A DNA stretch of 29,014 bases from Dictyoglomaceae bacterium (GTDB taxonomy: Bacteria; Dictyoglomota; Dictyoglomia; Dictyoglomales; Dictyoglomaceae), in contig JAPYWU010000002.1 in the NCBI GenBank assembly GCA_028276205.1, positions 1-29,014 on the forward strand. The letters are read 5' to 3'. The notes beneath the pieces were generated by a model. The model worked only from the letters and a program-made list of their open reading frames with translations. It was not told the origin of the DNA and did not search any database. The translations under genes were made by a program, and so were the position numbers. The number at the start of each line of letters is the position of its first letter. Position 1 is the first letter of the stretch. Below are positions 8,234 through 16,600 of the stretch, in pieces.

Positions 8234-8262
8234 ATTATTCCTTTAAAAATTTGTAATATAAT
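8234..8262 (+). promoter_or_regulatory. Possible promoter for the yjbQ-GH3-GH31 operon
   Basis: A perfect TATAAT lies at 8257-8262, 36 bases before the yjbQ ATG. The -35 box is poor (ATTATT at 17-base spacing), so an activator may be needed or the true promoter may differ. Confidence 0.4.
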
Positions 8263-8298
8263 TATAGCATTTTTATAACTTAAGGAGGGATTAACAGT

Positions 8299-8715
8299 AT
8301 GAAGTCTTACAGAAAAGAATTGTGGTTTAACCTTCCAACAAGAAGGGGATTTGTAAATATCACAGATACATTACAAAAATGTGTAGAAGAGAGTGGAGTT
8401 AAAGAAGGGCTTCTTCTTTGTAATGCAATGCATATTACTGCAAGTGTTTTTATCAATGATGATGAACCAGGGCTTTTAAGGGATTTTGAAATATGGTTAG
8501 AGAAACTTGCACCTGAAAAACCATATGATCAGTATTTCCATAATGTGGGTGAAAATAATGCTGATGCTCATTTAAAGCGTACCATAATGGGAAGAGAAGT
8601 GGTAATAGCAATTACTGATGGTAAGCTTGATTTAGGTCCATGGGAGCAGGTTTTTTATGGTGAATTTGATGGAATGAGAAGGAAGAGAGTCCTAGTAAAA
8701 ATAATTGGTGAGTAG
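8299..8715 (+). CDS. yjbQ: YjbQ (UPF0047) family protein
   Basis: The 138-residue protein matches the YjbQ/UPF0047 family along its whole length: FVNITDTLQKCVEESGVKEGLL near the N-terminus, NAMHITASVFINDDEPGLLRD in the middle, YFHNVGENNADAHLKRTIMGREV, and the C-terminal DLGPWEQVFYGEFDG. Conserved histidines (MHIT, YFHN, DAHLK) line the family's putative active site. Members have been linked to a secondary thiamine-phosphate synthase activity, but the physiological role is not settled. AAGGAGGG precedes the ATG. It is the first gene of an operon with a GH3 and a GH31 glycosidase (next start 11 bases away), a context that gives no clear link to thiamine. Confidence 0.9.
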   Translation: MKSYRKELWFNLPTRRGFVNITDTLQKCVEESGVKEGLLLCNAMHITASVFINDDEPGLLRDFEIWLEKLAPEKPYDQYFHNVGENNADAHLKRTIMGREVVIAITDGKLDLGPWEQVFYGEFDGMRRKRVLVKIIGE

Positions 8716-8726
8716 GAGGAAAAATT

Positions 8727-11546
8727 ATGAAACAAAACTTCCTTTTTAGAGACCCATCATTACCTATTGATGAAAGAGTTAAAAATCTTCTTTCTTTACT
8801 TACCCTTGAAGAAAAGATTAAATTACTTCCTACTCGACAGGCAGAAATACCCAGATTAGAAATAGGAGAATTTCATATAGGTGGAGAATCAGCTCATGGT
8901 GTAGCTTGGATGGGAAAAGCCACTGTATTTCCTCAGCCTATAGGTCTTGTATCTTCTTTTGATAGAGATCTTATGAGAAAGATAGGAGAAGTGGTCTCAT
9001 TAGAGGCTCGTGCTTACTACTATATGAGGGGAAAGATTGGGGGACTTATGCTTTGGGCTCCTACTGTAGATATGGATAGAGATCCAAGATGGGGTAGAAT
9101 GGAAGAAGGTTATGGTGAAGATCCTTTTCTTGCGGGAGAGATGGCAAGTGCATATATACAAGGTATGCAAGGAGATGATGAGATATATCTTAAAACCGCT
9201 ATGACCCCTAAGCATTTCTTTGCTAATAATAATGAGAAGGATAGAGATAAATTTTCTGCTAATATTGATCTTAGAAATATGTATGAGTATTACTTAGATG
9301 TTTTTAGAAGAGTTATAGAAAAGGGAAAGGCAACAGGTATAATGACTGCTTACAATGCTGTAAATGGTGTACCTTGTATAATAAATCCCATAGTAAAGAA
9401 GGTTGTAAAAGAGAAATTTGGATTAAGCGGATATGTAGTAACTGATGCTGGAGATTTTAGTCAAACTGTTACCTCTCACAAAACTTTTGAGAATCACTAT
9501 GAAACAATGGCATATGCTTTAAAAGTTGGTATTGACGCCTTTACTGATGATCCTAATCTTGTTATTGAATCTGCATGGAAAGCTCTTGAGATGGGATTAA
9601 TAACTGAAGAGGATATTGATAGGGCTGTTTTTAATACTCTTCGTGTAAGATTTAGACTTGGTGAATTTGATGAAGAAATAAGTAAAAAATTTTATGTATC
9701 TCCTAACAAGATTTGTGATAAAGAACATTCTCAGCTTGCGTATAAATCCGCTCTTGAGTCTATTGTTCTTTTAAAAAATCAGAACAAGTTTCTTCCTATA
9801 AGTAAGGAAAAAGTAAATAAGATTGCGGTCATAGGTCCTTTAGCAAATAAAAACTATAATGATTGGTATAGTGGCACTTATCCATATAAAGTTTCTGTTC
9901 TCCAAGGAATAGTTAATAGATTCTATGATAAGGATATAAAATACTATGATTCCTATGATATTATTGCAATAAAATCAGCAAAAAATAATAAATATTTGAA
10001 AGTTATAGAGTCAGAGAGCAGTCCTGTATGGGCTATAAGTGAAGAAATTGGCCCAAGAGAAAAATTTAAATTTATAGATTGGGGATGGGGCAATAAAAGT
10101 TTACAATCTTTAGCAAATAATAAATATTTAGCGTGTAATGATTCTAATTCTTCTATTTTTTCTGCATCAGAAGAAGTATTTGGGTGGTTTGTAAAGGAAC
10201 TTTTCCAAATAGATTCCTTAGGAGATGGTACCTTTTATATTAAGACCTGGCATGGAAAATATCTTTATGTAGATGAGGAGAATGGAAATTTAGTTAAATT
10301 CAAAGATAGTTTTGAAGATCTTCCCGAGGAAAAATTTATAATTGAGAGGTTGGAAAATGGTATAGAGAAATCTTGCAATATAGCAAAAGAATCGGACTTA
10401 GTAATATTATGTGTGGGAAATAATCCTTTAGTAAATGGAAGAGAAGGGGAAGATAGAGTAGATATTGTTTTGCCAGAGCACCAAGAGAAACTTGTTAGAG
10501 AGATTTATAAAGTAAATCCTAATATGGTACTTTTAATAATTAGTAGTTATCCTTATGCTATTAATTGGGCAAAAGAGAATGTACCAGCTATTTTATGGTC
10601 TTCTCATGGGGGACAAGAGATGGGAAATGCTATAGCAGATGTATTAATTGGGAATTATTCTCCAGCAGGAAGATTAAGTGTTACATGGTATAAATCAATA
10701 AATGATATACCTCCTATAACAGATTACGATGTAATAAGGGGAAAAAGAACCTATATGTATTTTGATAGAGACCCCCTCTTTCCCTTTGGACATGGACTTT
10801 CTTACACCAATTTTGAGTATAAAAATTTGGTTTTAAATTCTAAAAATTATGGAATAAAAGATGAAATAAGGCTTAGTTTTGAGATTGAAAATGTAGGAGA
10901 TATGGACTCTGATGAGGTACCACAAATTTATGTAAAGGCTATAGATTCAAAAATAAAGAGACCAAAGCTTCAATTAAAAGGTTTTCAAAGAGTATTTATT
11001 CCTAAGGGAGAAAAAGTTAAGGTTGAATTTACTATACCTATTTCGGAGCTTTTTGTATGGGATGTAAGAAAAGAAAAATATTTAGTTGAAAAAGGAACGT
11101 ATGAGATTTTAGTTGGTGCTTCCTCGGAAGATATAAGATTGAGGGAAAGAATTTATGTGGAAGGAGAAGAATTTGAGGATAGAGATCCTTTTGATAAGAT
11201 AAAGGCTTTTAATTTTGATGATGGATATAATTTGATCTTCGATACAAAAAGAAATTGGGAGGAAACTTATATAATCTTTCACCAAGAAGACTCATGGATA
11301 CTATTCCAAGATTTAAATTTTTATAGACCCTTTCAGAGAATAAGGATGGAAATATCTACACCGAGGAATTCCAAAATATTTTTATATTTTTGCAAAATTG
11401 ATAAAGAATTTTCTTTTGATGTAATAGATACTTTTAATGAATGGAAAGAAATCGTTTTTGTTTTAAATGATAATATTTTAGGTAAGCAAGATATGTATAT
11501 AAAAGGAGGAAAAGAAGTAAAAATAAACTGGTTTAAATTTGAATAA
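8727..11546 (+). CDS. Glycoside hydrolase family 3 with inserted fascin-like beta-trefoil domain
   Basis: This 939-residue enzyme is a GH3 beta-glycosidase (beta-glucosidase or beta-xylosidase). The N-terminal barrel shows DMDRDPRWGRMEEGYGEDP, KHFFANNNEKDR and GYVVTDAGDF, whose aspartate at about residue 240 is the expected nucleophile. The second domain has GREGEDRVDIVLPEHQ, and an FnIII-like domain follows HGLSYTNFEY. Between about residues 410 and 545, inside the second domain, lies an insertion with three similar units (NNKYLKV, NNKYLAC, HGKYLYV), the threefold pattern of a fascin-like beta-trefoil. About 110 residues after the FnIII-like domain look like another beta-sandwich, perhaps carbohydrate-binding. 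There is no signal peptide. TAGGAGG precedes the ATG. The next gene is an alpha-xylosidase, which makes xyloglucan- or xylan-derived oligosaccharides likely substrates. Confidence 0.9.
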   Translation: MKQNFLFRDPSLPIDERVKNLLSLLTLEEKIKLLPTRQAEIPRLEIGEFHIGGESAHGVAWMGKATVFPQPIGLVSSFDRDLMRKIGEVVSLEARAYYYMRGKIGGLMLWAPTVDMDRDPRWGRMEEGYGEDPFLAGEMASAYIQGMQGDDEIYLKTAMTPKHFFANNNEKDRDKFSANIDLRNMYEYYLDVFRRVIEKGKATGIMTAYNAVNGVPCIINPIVKKVVKEKFGLSGYVVTDAGDFSQTVTSHKTFENHYETMAYALKVGIDAFTDDPNLVIESAWKALEMGLITEEDIDRAVFNTLRVRFRLGEFDEEISKKFYVSPNKICDKEHSQLAYKSALESIVLLKNQNKFLPISKEKVNKIAVIGPLANKNYNDWYSGTYPYKVSVLQGIVNRFYDKDIKYYDSYDIIAIKSAKNNKYLKVIESESSPVWAISEEIGPREKFKFIDWGWGNKSLQSLANNKYLACNDSNSSIFSASEEVFGWFVKELFQIDSLGDGTFYIKTWHGKYLYVDEENGNLVKFKDSFEDLPEEKFIIERLENGIEKSCNIAKESDLVILCVGNNPLVNGREGEDRVDIVLPEHQEKLVREIYKVNPNMVLLIISSYPYAINWAKENVPAILWSSHGGQEMGNAIADVLIGNYSPAGRLSVTWYKSINDIPPITDYDVIRGKRTYMYFDRDPLFPFGHGLSYTNFEYKNLVLNSKNYGIKDEIRLSFEIENVGDMDSDEVPQIYVKAIDSKIKRPKLQLKGFQRVFIPKGEKVKVEFTIPISELFVWDVRKEKYLVEKGTYEILVGASSEDIRLRERIYVEGEEFEDRDPFDKIKAFNFDDGYNLIFDTKRNWEETYIIFHQEDSWILFQDLNFYRPFQRIRMEISTPRNSKIFLYFCKIDKEFSFDVIDTFNEWKEIVFVLNDNILGKQDMYIKGGKEVKINWFKFE

Positions 11547-11559
11547 GGAGGAGGATTTT

Positions 11560-13887
11560 ATGAGATTTACTGATGGGCATTGGCGTATCAGAGAAGGTAT
11601 AAAGATACATTATCCTTCTATGGTTTGGGATTATGAAGTTAAGGAAAAAGAAGTTATAGTATATGCACCATGCACCTTTGTTAGAAATAGAGGAGAAACT
11701 CTATTTGGTCCTCTTTTAGAAATTCATTTTTCAGCACCATTTCCTAATGTTATAGAAGTAATATCATACCATTATAAAGGTGTGGTAGAGAAAGGACCGT
11801 CTTTTGAATTAAATAAAGATAAAAATTTTAAGCCTGAGATATTAGATAAAGAAGATGTAATCATATTAAAATCTGGAAATCTTAGGGTAGAAATTAACAA
11901 AAAAGGAGTATTTAAATTTACCTTTTTCTGGAAAGATAAGAAATTGACATCTTCTGGTTTCAAGCATATGGCTTATGCTGTTGATGAAAACAAAACTCCT
12001 TATATGGTAGAGCAATTGGATCTTGCTGTAGGGGAATTGGTATATGGTCTTGGAGAAAGATTTAGTCCTTTTATAAAGAATGGACAACAGGTGGAGATGT
12101 GGAATGCTGATGCAGGAACTATTTCCGATCAAACCTATAAAAATATTCCTTTTTATATAACAAATAGAGACTATGGAGTTTTTGTAAATCATCCTGAGAA
12201 GGTTTCTTTTGAAATAGCCACAGAAAATGTGGAACGAGTACAATTTAGTGTGAAGGGTGAAAAGATAAATTATTTCATAATTGGGGGAGAAAATTTAAAA
12301 GAAGTACTTGAAAATTATACTCTTCTTACGGGAAGACCTGCTCTTCCACCTGCATGGTCCTTTGGTCTTTGGCTTACCACTTCTTTTATAACTAATTATG
12401 ATGAGAAAACAGTGACCAGTTTTATAGAAGGCATGAAAGAGAGAAATATACCTTTACATGTTTTCCATTTTGATTGTTTTTGGATGAAAGAATATCACTG
12501 GGTAGATTTTGAATGGGATCAGAGAGTATTTCCAAATCCAGAGAATATGTTAAAGAGATTGAAAGATAGAGGCTTGAAGATATGTGTATGGATTAATCCC
12601 TATATTGCTCAAAGATCAAAACTCTTTGAAGAAGGAAAAGAAAATGGTTATCTCTTAAAGAAGCCTAATGGGGATGTATGGCAAACTGATGAATGGCAAC
12701 CCGGTATGGGAATTGTAGATTTTACAAATCCATCTGCAAGAAAATGGTATGCTAATAAATTAAAAGAGCTTATTAAAATGGGAGTAGATGTATTTAAAAC
12801 TGATTTTGGAGAAAGGATTCCAACTGATGTAATCTATTATGATGGATCGGATCCTGAAAAGATGCATAACTTTTATACCTATTTATATAATAAAACCGTT
12901 TTTGAAGCATTAAAGGAGGAGCTTGGAGAGGAAAATGCTATAGTATTTGCCAGATCAGCTACCGCAGGAAGTCAGAAATTTCCAGTACATTGGGGTGGAG
13001 ATTCCTTATCTACTTATGAATCTATGGCAGAAACATTAAGAGGAGGTCTTTCCTTAGGTCTCTGTGGATTTGGCTTTTGGAGTCATGATATTGCAGGATT
13101 TGATAGTTCTGCTACTCCTGATCTTTATAAAAGGTGGGTAGCCTTTGGACTTCTTTCATCCCATTCAAGACTCCATGGAAATCATGATTATAAAGTACCA
13201 TGGCTATATGATGAGGAAGCTGTAGATGTATTAAGATTTTTTGTAAATTTGAAGTGCCAATTAATGCCTTATCTTTTTGCAAAGGCAATTGAAGCAGTAA
13301 ATAAAGGAATTCCAATGCTCAGAGCCATGCTACTTGAATTTGAAGAAGATCCTACTTGCCATTTCTTAGATAGACAATATATGCTTGGAGATTCTTTACT
13401 TGTAGCCCCCATATTCTCAGAAACGGGAGAAGTGGAATATTATCTTCCCAATGTGGGTATATGGACAAATCTTATAACAGGAGAGAGAAAAGAAGGAGGA
13501 AAGTGGTATAAGGAAAAGCATGATTATTTCTCTTTACCTCTTATGGCAAGACCAGGAAGTATAATAGCTATAGGCAACAATAAGGAAAAAACCGATTACG
13601 ATTATGCAGATAATGTAACTTTATATGTTTTTGAGCCTCAGGAAGAAAAAACTTCAGTATGTGAGATATACAATCAGAAAAAGGAAGTAGAATTAAAGAT
13701 TAATTTATTAAAAGAAAAAGATGAGATAACAATAAATATAGAAAAAGATTCTGGAAAAATATATTCAATACTTTTGTTTAATATAAATGAGGTAAAAAAG
13801 GTGGAAGGTGGAAATATAGAGAAAAAAGATAAGGGTATATTAGTAAAACCTGAAAAGGGTATTAAAAAGATAAAAATAAGACTTTAA
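11560..13887 (+). CDS. yicI: Alpha-xylosidase, family GH31 (YicI-type)
   Basis: The 775-residue enzyme releases alpha-linked xylose from the non-reducing end, as from isoprimeverose or xyloglucan oligosaccharides. It matches YicI closely: VFKTDFGERIPTD with the nucleophile aspartate at 415, FARSATAGSQKFPVHWGGDS with the acid/base aspartate at 481, GLSLGLCGFGFWSHDIAGF, and GLLSSHSRLHGN. These positions differ by one from those of E. coli YicI. The N-terminal beta-sandwich and C-terminal beta-domains are complete. I chose the ATG at 11560, preceded by AAGGAGGAGG; an in-frame ATG at 11539 overlaps the GH3 gene and would add seven residues that read through that binding site. There is no signal peptide, so it acts in the cytoplasm. 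A strong terminator follows. Confidence 0.95.
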   Translation: MRFTDGHWRIREGIKIHYPSMVWDYEVKEKEVIVYAPCTFVRNRGETLFGPLLEIHFSAPFPNVIEVISYHYKGVVEKGPSFELNKDKNFKPEILDKEDVIILKSGNLRVEINKKGVFKFTFFWKDKKLTSSGFKHMAYAVDENKTPYMVEQLDLAVGELVYGLGERFSPFIKNGQQVEMWNADAGTISDQTYKNIPFYITNRDYGVFVNHPEKVSFEIATENVERVQFSVKGEKINYFIIGGENLKEVLENYTLLTGRPALPPAWSFGLWLTTSFITNYDEKTVTSFIEGMKERNIPLHVFHFDCFWMKEYHWVDFEWDQRVFPNPENMLKRLKDRGLKICVWINPYIAQRSKLFEEGKENGYLLKKPNGDVWQTDEWQPGMGIVDFTNPSARKWYANKLKELIKMGVDVFKTDFGERIPTDVIYYDGSDPEKMHNFYTYLYNKTVFEALKEELGEENAIVFARSATAGSQKFPVHWGGDSLSTYESMAETLRGGLSLGLCGFGFWSHDIAGFDSSATPDLYKRWVAFGLLSSHSRLHGNHDYKVPWLYDEEAVDVLRFFVNLKCQLMPYLFAKAIEAVNKGIPMLRAMLLEFEEDPTCHFLDRQYMLGDSLLVAPIFSETGEVEYYLPNVGIWTNLITGERKEGGKWYKEKHDYFSLPLMARPGSIIAIGNNKEKTDYDYADNVTLYVFEPQEEKTSVCEIYNQKKEVELKINLLKEKDEITINIEKDSGKIYSILLFNINEVKKVEGGNIEKKDKGILVKPEKGIKKIKIRL

Positions 13888-13920
13888 AAATTCCCCCAGC
13901 AGAAAGCTGGGGGTTTCTAT
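13888..13920 (+). terminator. Intrinsic terminator after the GH3-GH31 operon
   Basis: An 8-bp GC-rich stem (CCCCCAGC at 13893-13900 with GCTGGGGG at 13906-13913) closes an AGAAA loop and is followed by TTTCTATT. It begins right after the alpha-xylosidase stop codon. Confidence 0.9.
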
Positions 13921-13949
13921 TAAAATTACTGATATTTATGTTATTATAG
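13920..13949 (+). promoter_or_regulatory. Possible promoter for the malY-GH29-yda operon
   Basis: A promoter is expected here, since a strong terminator lies upstream and a gene starts at 13968. TTAAAA (13920-13925) with TATTAT (13942-13947, 16-base spacing) or TTATAG (13944-13949, 18-base spacing) are the best boxes, and both are weak matches. Confidence 0.35.
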
Positions 13950-13967
13950 GGCTATCAGGGGTTAGTT

Positions 13968-15167
13968 ATGAAATATAACTTTGATGAAGTTGTAAATAGG
14001 CTTGGGACAGGCTCTTTAAAATGGGATGGAGTAGGACTTATCTTTGGTGATAAGGATATCCTTCCTATGTGGATTGCAGATATGGATTTTAAAGTTGCAA
14101 AACCAATAACTGATGCAATCCTTAAAAGAGCTAAGCATGCAATTTATGGATATACTACTGTTTCTGATTCTCTTATTTCTGCTGTAATTGATAGACTTAA
14201 GTTAAAGTATAATTGGGATGTTAAACCTGAGTGGATTATATTTACACCTGGGGTAATTCCTGCTTTATATACTGCAATAAAAGCACTGGTATCTGTTGGT
14301 GATAGTGTTCTTATACAGGAACCAGTTTATTATCCATTTTTTAGTGTAATAAGGGATAATGGGGCTCATATTGTAAGTAATGATCTAAAACTCATAAATA
14401 ATCATTACGAAATTGATTTTGATGACCTGGAAATGAAATTTCTTCCTAAAAAAGATCTTCTTTCTGAACCATCTCGTATAAAAGCTATGATTTTATGTAA
14501 TCCTCATAATCCTGTGGGACGTGTTTATACAAAAGAGGAATTAACAAAGATGGGTGAGATTTTAATTAAAAATGAAGTGGTTGTTATTTCAGATGAGATT
14601 CATTGTGAAATTGTTTATAATGGTCATAGACATATTCCTTTTGCTTCCATCTCGGAAGAATTTGCAAATAATTCTATTACTTGTATGTCAGGAAGTAAAA
14701 CTTTTAATATTGCAGGATTGGAAACCTCTATTATAATAATTCCAAATGAAAAACTTCGTAAGAGGTTTATTGAGGTAAAAGGCAGACTTCTTTCAACTCC
14801 AAATCCCTTTGGCCTTGTAGCAACAGAATCTGCATTTCGCTATGGAGATGAGTGGCTTTCTCAGCTTCTTGAATATCTTGAAGAAAATCTCAGGTTTCTC
14901 ATTGATTATGTGGAGAAGAGAATTCCAAAAGTTAAAGTTATAAAACCTGAAGGTACATACCTTGCATGGCTTGATTTTAGAGAACTTGGTATGGATGAGT
15001 ACACTTTAAGCGAATTCCTTCGAAAGAAGGCAAAGGTTGGTCTTGATGATGGCTATGTTTTTGGAAAGTCTGGAGCAGGATTTGCCCGCCTTAATTTTGC
15101 TTGTCCCCGTGTTATTCTTGAAGAGGGTCTTAGAAGAATTGAAAAAGCAGTAAAAGAGATTATTTAG
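13968..15167 (+). CDS. MalY/PatB-type PLP C-S lyase (cystathionine beta-lyase-like aminotransferase fold)
   Basis: This 399-residue fold-type I PLP enzyme resembles MalY/PatB, which cleave cystathionine or cysteine to pyruvate, ammonia and a thiol. Diagnostic stretches are the N-terminal NRLGTGSLKWDG and LPMWIADMDF, then LCNPHNPVGRVY, ISDEIHCEIVY, and SGSKTFNIAGL with the PLP lysine at about residue 244. The C-terminal ARLNFACPR holds the carboxylate-binding arginine. Length is typical. GGGG lies upstream of the ATG. It is followed 27 bases later by the alpha-L-fucosidase and then by the exopolysaccharide genes, with no terminator between. A metabolic link to either is not obvious; MalY in E. 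coli also binds a regulator (MalT), so a regulatory role cannot be excluded. Confidence 0.88.
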   Translation: MKYNFDEVVNRLGTGSLKWDGVGLIFGDKDILPMWIADMDFKVAKPITDAILKRAKHAIYGYTTVSDSLISAVIDRLKLKYNWDVKPEWIIFTPGVIPALYTAIKALVSVGDSVLIQEPVYYPFFSVIRDNGAHIVSNDLKLINNHYEIDFDDLEMKFLPKKDLLSEPSRIKAMILCNPHNPVGRVYTKEELTKMGEILIKNEVVVISDEIHCEIVYNGHRHIPFASISEEFANNSITCMSGSKTFNIAGLETSIIIIPNEKLRKRFIEVKGRLLSTPNPFGLVATESAFRYGDEWLSQLLEYLEENLRFLIDYVEKRIPKVKVIKPEGTYLAWLDFRELGMDEYTLSEFLRKKAKVGLDDGYVFGKSGAGFARLNFACPRVILEEGLRRIEKAVKEII

Positions 15168-15194
15168 AATAAATATTTAAAAGGGGGTTAATAT

Positions 15195-16595
15195 ATGAAA
15201 TATAAAATGCCAGAGGGACCTTTTGAACCTACTTGGGAATCCTTGAAAAATTATAAGATTCCAGATTGGTATAAGGATGCTAAATTTGGGATATTTATAC
15301 ATTTTGGAGTCTATGCGGTACCTGCTTTTGGTAATGAGTGGTATCCAAGAAACATGTATATAAAAGGTACAAGAGAATATGAGCATCATTTAAAAACGTA
15401 TGGAGATCATAAAAAATTTGGATATAAAGATTTTATTCCTCTATTTAAAGCTGAAAAATTTGATCCTTATGAATGGGCTGATCTTTTTAAAAAAGCGGGT
15501 GCTAAGTATGTAGTGCCTGTTGCAGAGCATCATGATGGTTTTGCCATGTATGATTGTAGCTATACACGATGGTGTGCAAGCAAGATGGGACCTCAAAGGG
15601 ACATCATTGGAGAACTAGCCAAAGCAGTGAGAGAAAATTATCTTACCTTTGGGGTTTCCTATCATAGAGCTGAACACTGGTGGTTTTTACATGAAGGAAT
15701 GAAATTTGATTCTGATGTAAGGGATAGGAATTATTTTGATCTATATGGACCTGCCCAGCCTGAAAGTATCCAACCAACAGAAGAATTTTTAGAGGATTGG
15801 CTTTTAAGACTTTTTGAAATTGTGGATAAGTATCAGCCCCAACTTGTTTACTTTGATTGGTGGATAGAACAACCAGCTTTTGAACCTTATTTAAAGAAAT
15901 TTTTTGCCTATTATTACAATAGAGGTTATCAGTGGGGAAGAGGGGTAGTAATAAATTATAAAAATTATGCAGTGCCAAGAGAATGTGCAGTATGGGATAT
16001 AGAAAGAGGAAAACTTGGAGATATTGATCCCATATATTGGCAAACAGATACATCTATTTCTCGTCTTTCTTGGGGATATATAGAAAATGATGTCTATAAA
16101 CCAGCTAAAGAACTTATTTGGGAACTTATAGATATTGTGAGTAAAAATGGAAATCTTCTTTTAAATGTAGGTCCTAAATCTGATGGGACTATACCTGATC
16201 CTGCTCGTGAGATTCTTTTAGAGATAGGTAATTGGCTTCTTAAAAATGGTTCTGCTATTTATGGTACAAGACCATGGAAAATTTATGGCGAAGGTCCTAC
16301 AAAAGTAGCTCATGGGCCTTTTAGTGAAAAGGAAATAAGTTATACAGGGGAGGACTTTAGATTTACCACAAAGGGAGATGACCTTTATGCTATTTTAATG
16401 GAAAAGCCTACAAAAGGAGAAGTTTTAATAAAGTCTCTTAGTACAAATCTTACTTTATATAATAAAGAAGTTAAGAAGGTAGAGATTTTGGGAATAGGAG
16501 AAGCTGGATTTGAAAGGGATGAAAAAGGTCTTAAAATCCAAGTTCCAGATTATGATAAATTAGATTATCCTTTAGTATTTAAAATTATGGGGTAA
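15195..16595 (+). CDS. Alpha-L-fucosidase, family GH29
   Basis: The 466-residue retaining enzyme removes alpha-linked L-fucose. The barrel begins WYKDAKFGIFIHFGVYAVPAF, followed by AGAKYVVPVAEHHDGFAMYD, GVSYHRAEHWW, and LVYFDWW, in which the aspartate at residue 221 fits the nucleophile (position 224 in the Thermotoga maritima enzyme). NGNLLLNVGPKSDGTIP is the usual end of the barrel, and a small beta-sandwich closes the protein. There is no signal peptide, so substrates must be imported. AGGGGG lies 9 bases before the ATG. The gene ends 5 bases before the apparent start of the ydaJ-like gene, so it is probably co-transcribed with the exopolysaccharide genes. It may serve fucosylated xyloglucan or a fucose-containing exopolysaccharide. 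Confidence 0.93.
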   Translation: MKYKMPEGPFEPTWESLKNYKIPDWYKDAKFGIFIHFGVYAVPAFGNEWYPRNMYIKGTREYEHHLKTYGDHKKFGYKDFIPLFKAEKFDPYEWADLFKKAGAKYVVPVAEHHDGFAMYDCSYTRWCASKMGPQRDIIGELAKAVRENYLTFGVSYHRAEHWWFLHEGMKFDSDVRDRNYFDLYGPAQPESIQPTEEFLEDWLLRLFEIVDKYQPQLVYFDWWIEQPAFEPYLKKFFAYYYNRGYQWGRGVVINYKNYAVPRECAVWDIERGKLGDIDPIYWQTDTSISRLSWGYIENDVYKPAKELIWELIDIVSKNGNLLLNVGPKSDGTIPDPAREILLEIGNWLLKNGSAIYGTRPWKIYGEGPTKVAHGPFSEKEISYTGEDFRFTTKGDDLYAILMEKPTKGEVLIKSLSTNLTLYNKEVKKVEILGIGEAGFERDEKGLKIQVPDYDKLDYPLVFKIMG

Positions 16596-16600
16596 ATAAG

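Noticed and set aside
8145..8298. A riboswitch (for example TPP) before the yjbQ gene
   Set aside because: Given YjbQ's reported link to thiamine phosphate I looked for the conserved TPP core (CTGAGA and ACCTGATC-like elements) and did not find it.
11866..12243. A 125-residue minus-strand open frame inside the alpha-xylosidase gene
   Set aside because: It lies wholly opposite a well-conserved GH31 gene, has no ribosome binding site that I can see and no recognisable family pattern.
15643..16053. A 136-residue minus-strand open frame inside the fucosidase gene
   Set aside because: It is antisense to conserved GH29 motifs and its composition is what an AT-rich reverse strand gives by chance.
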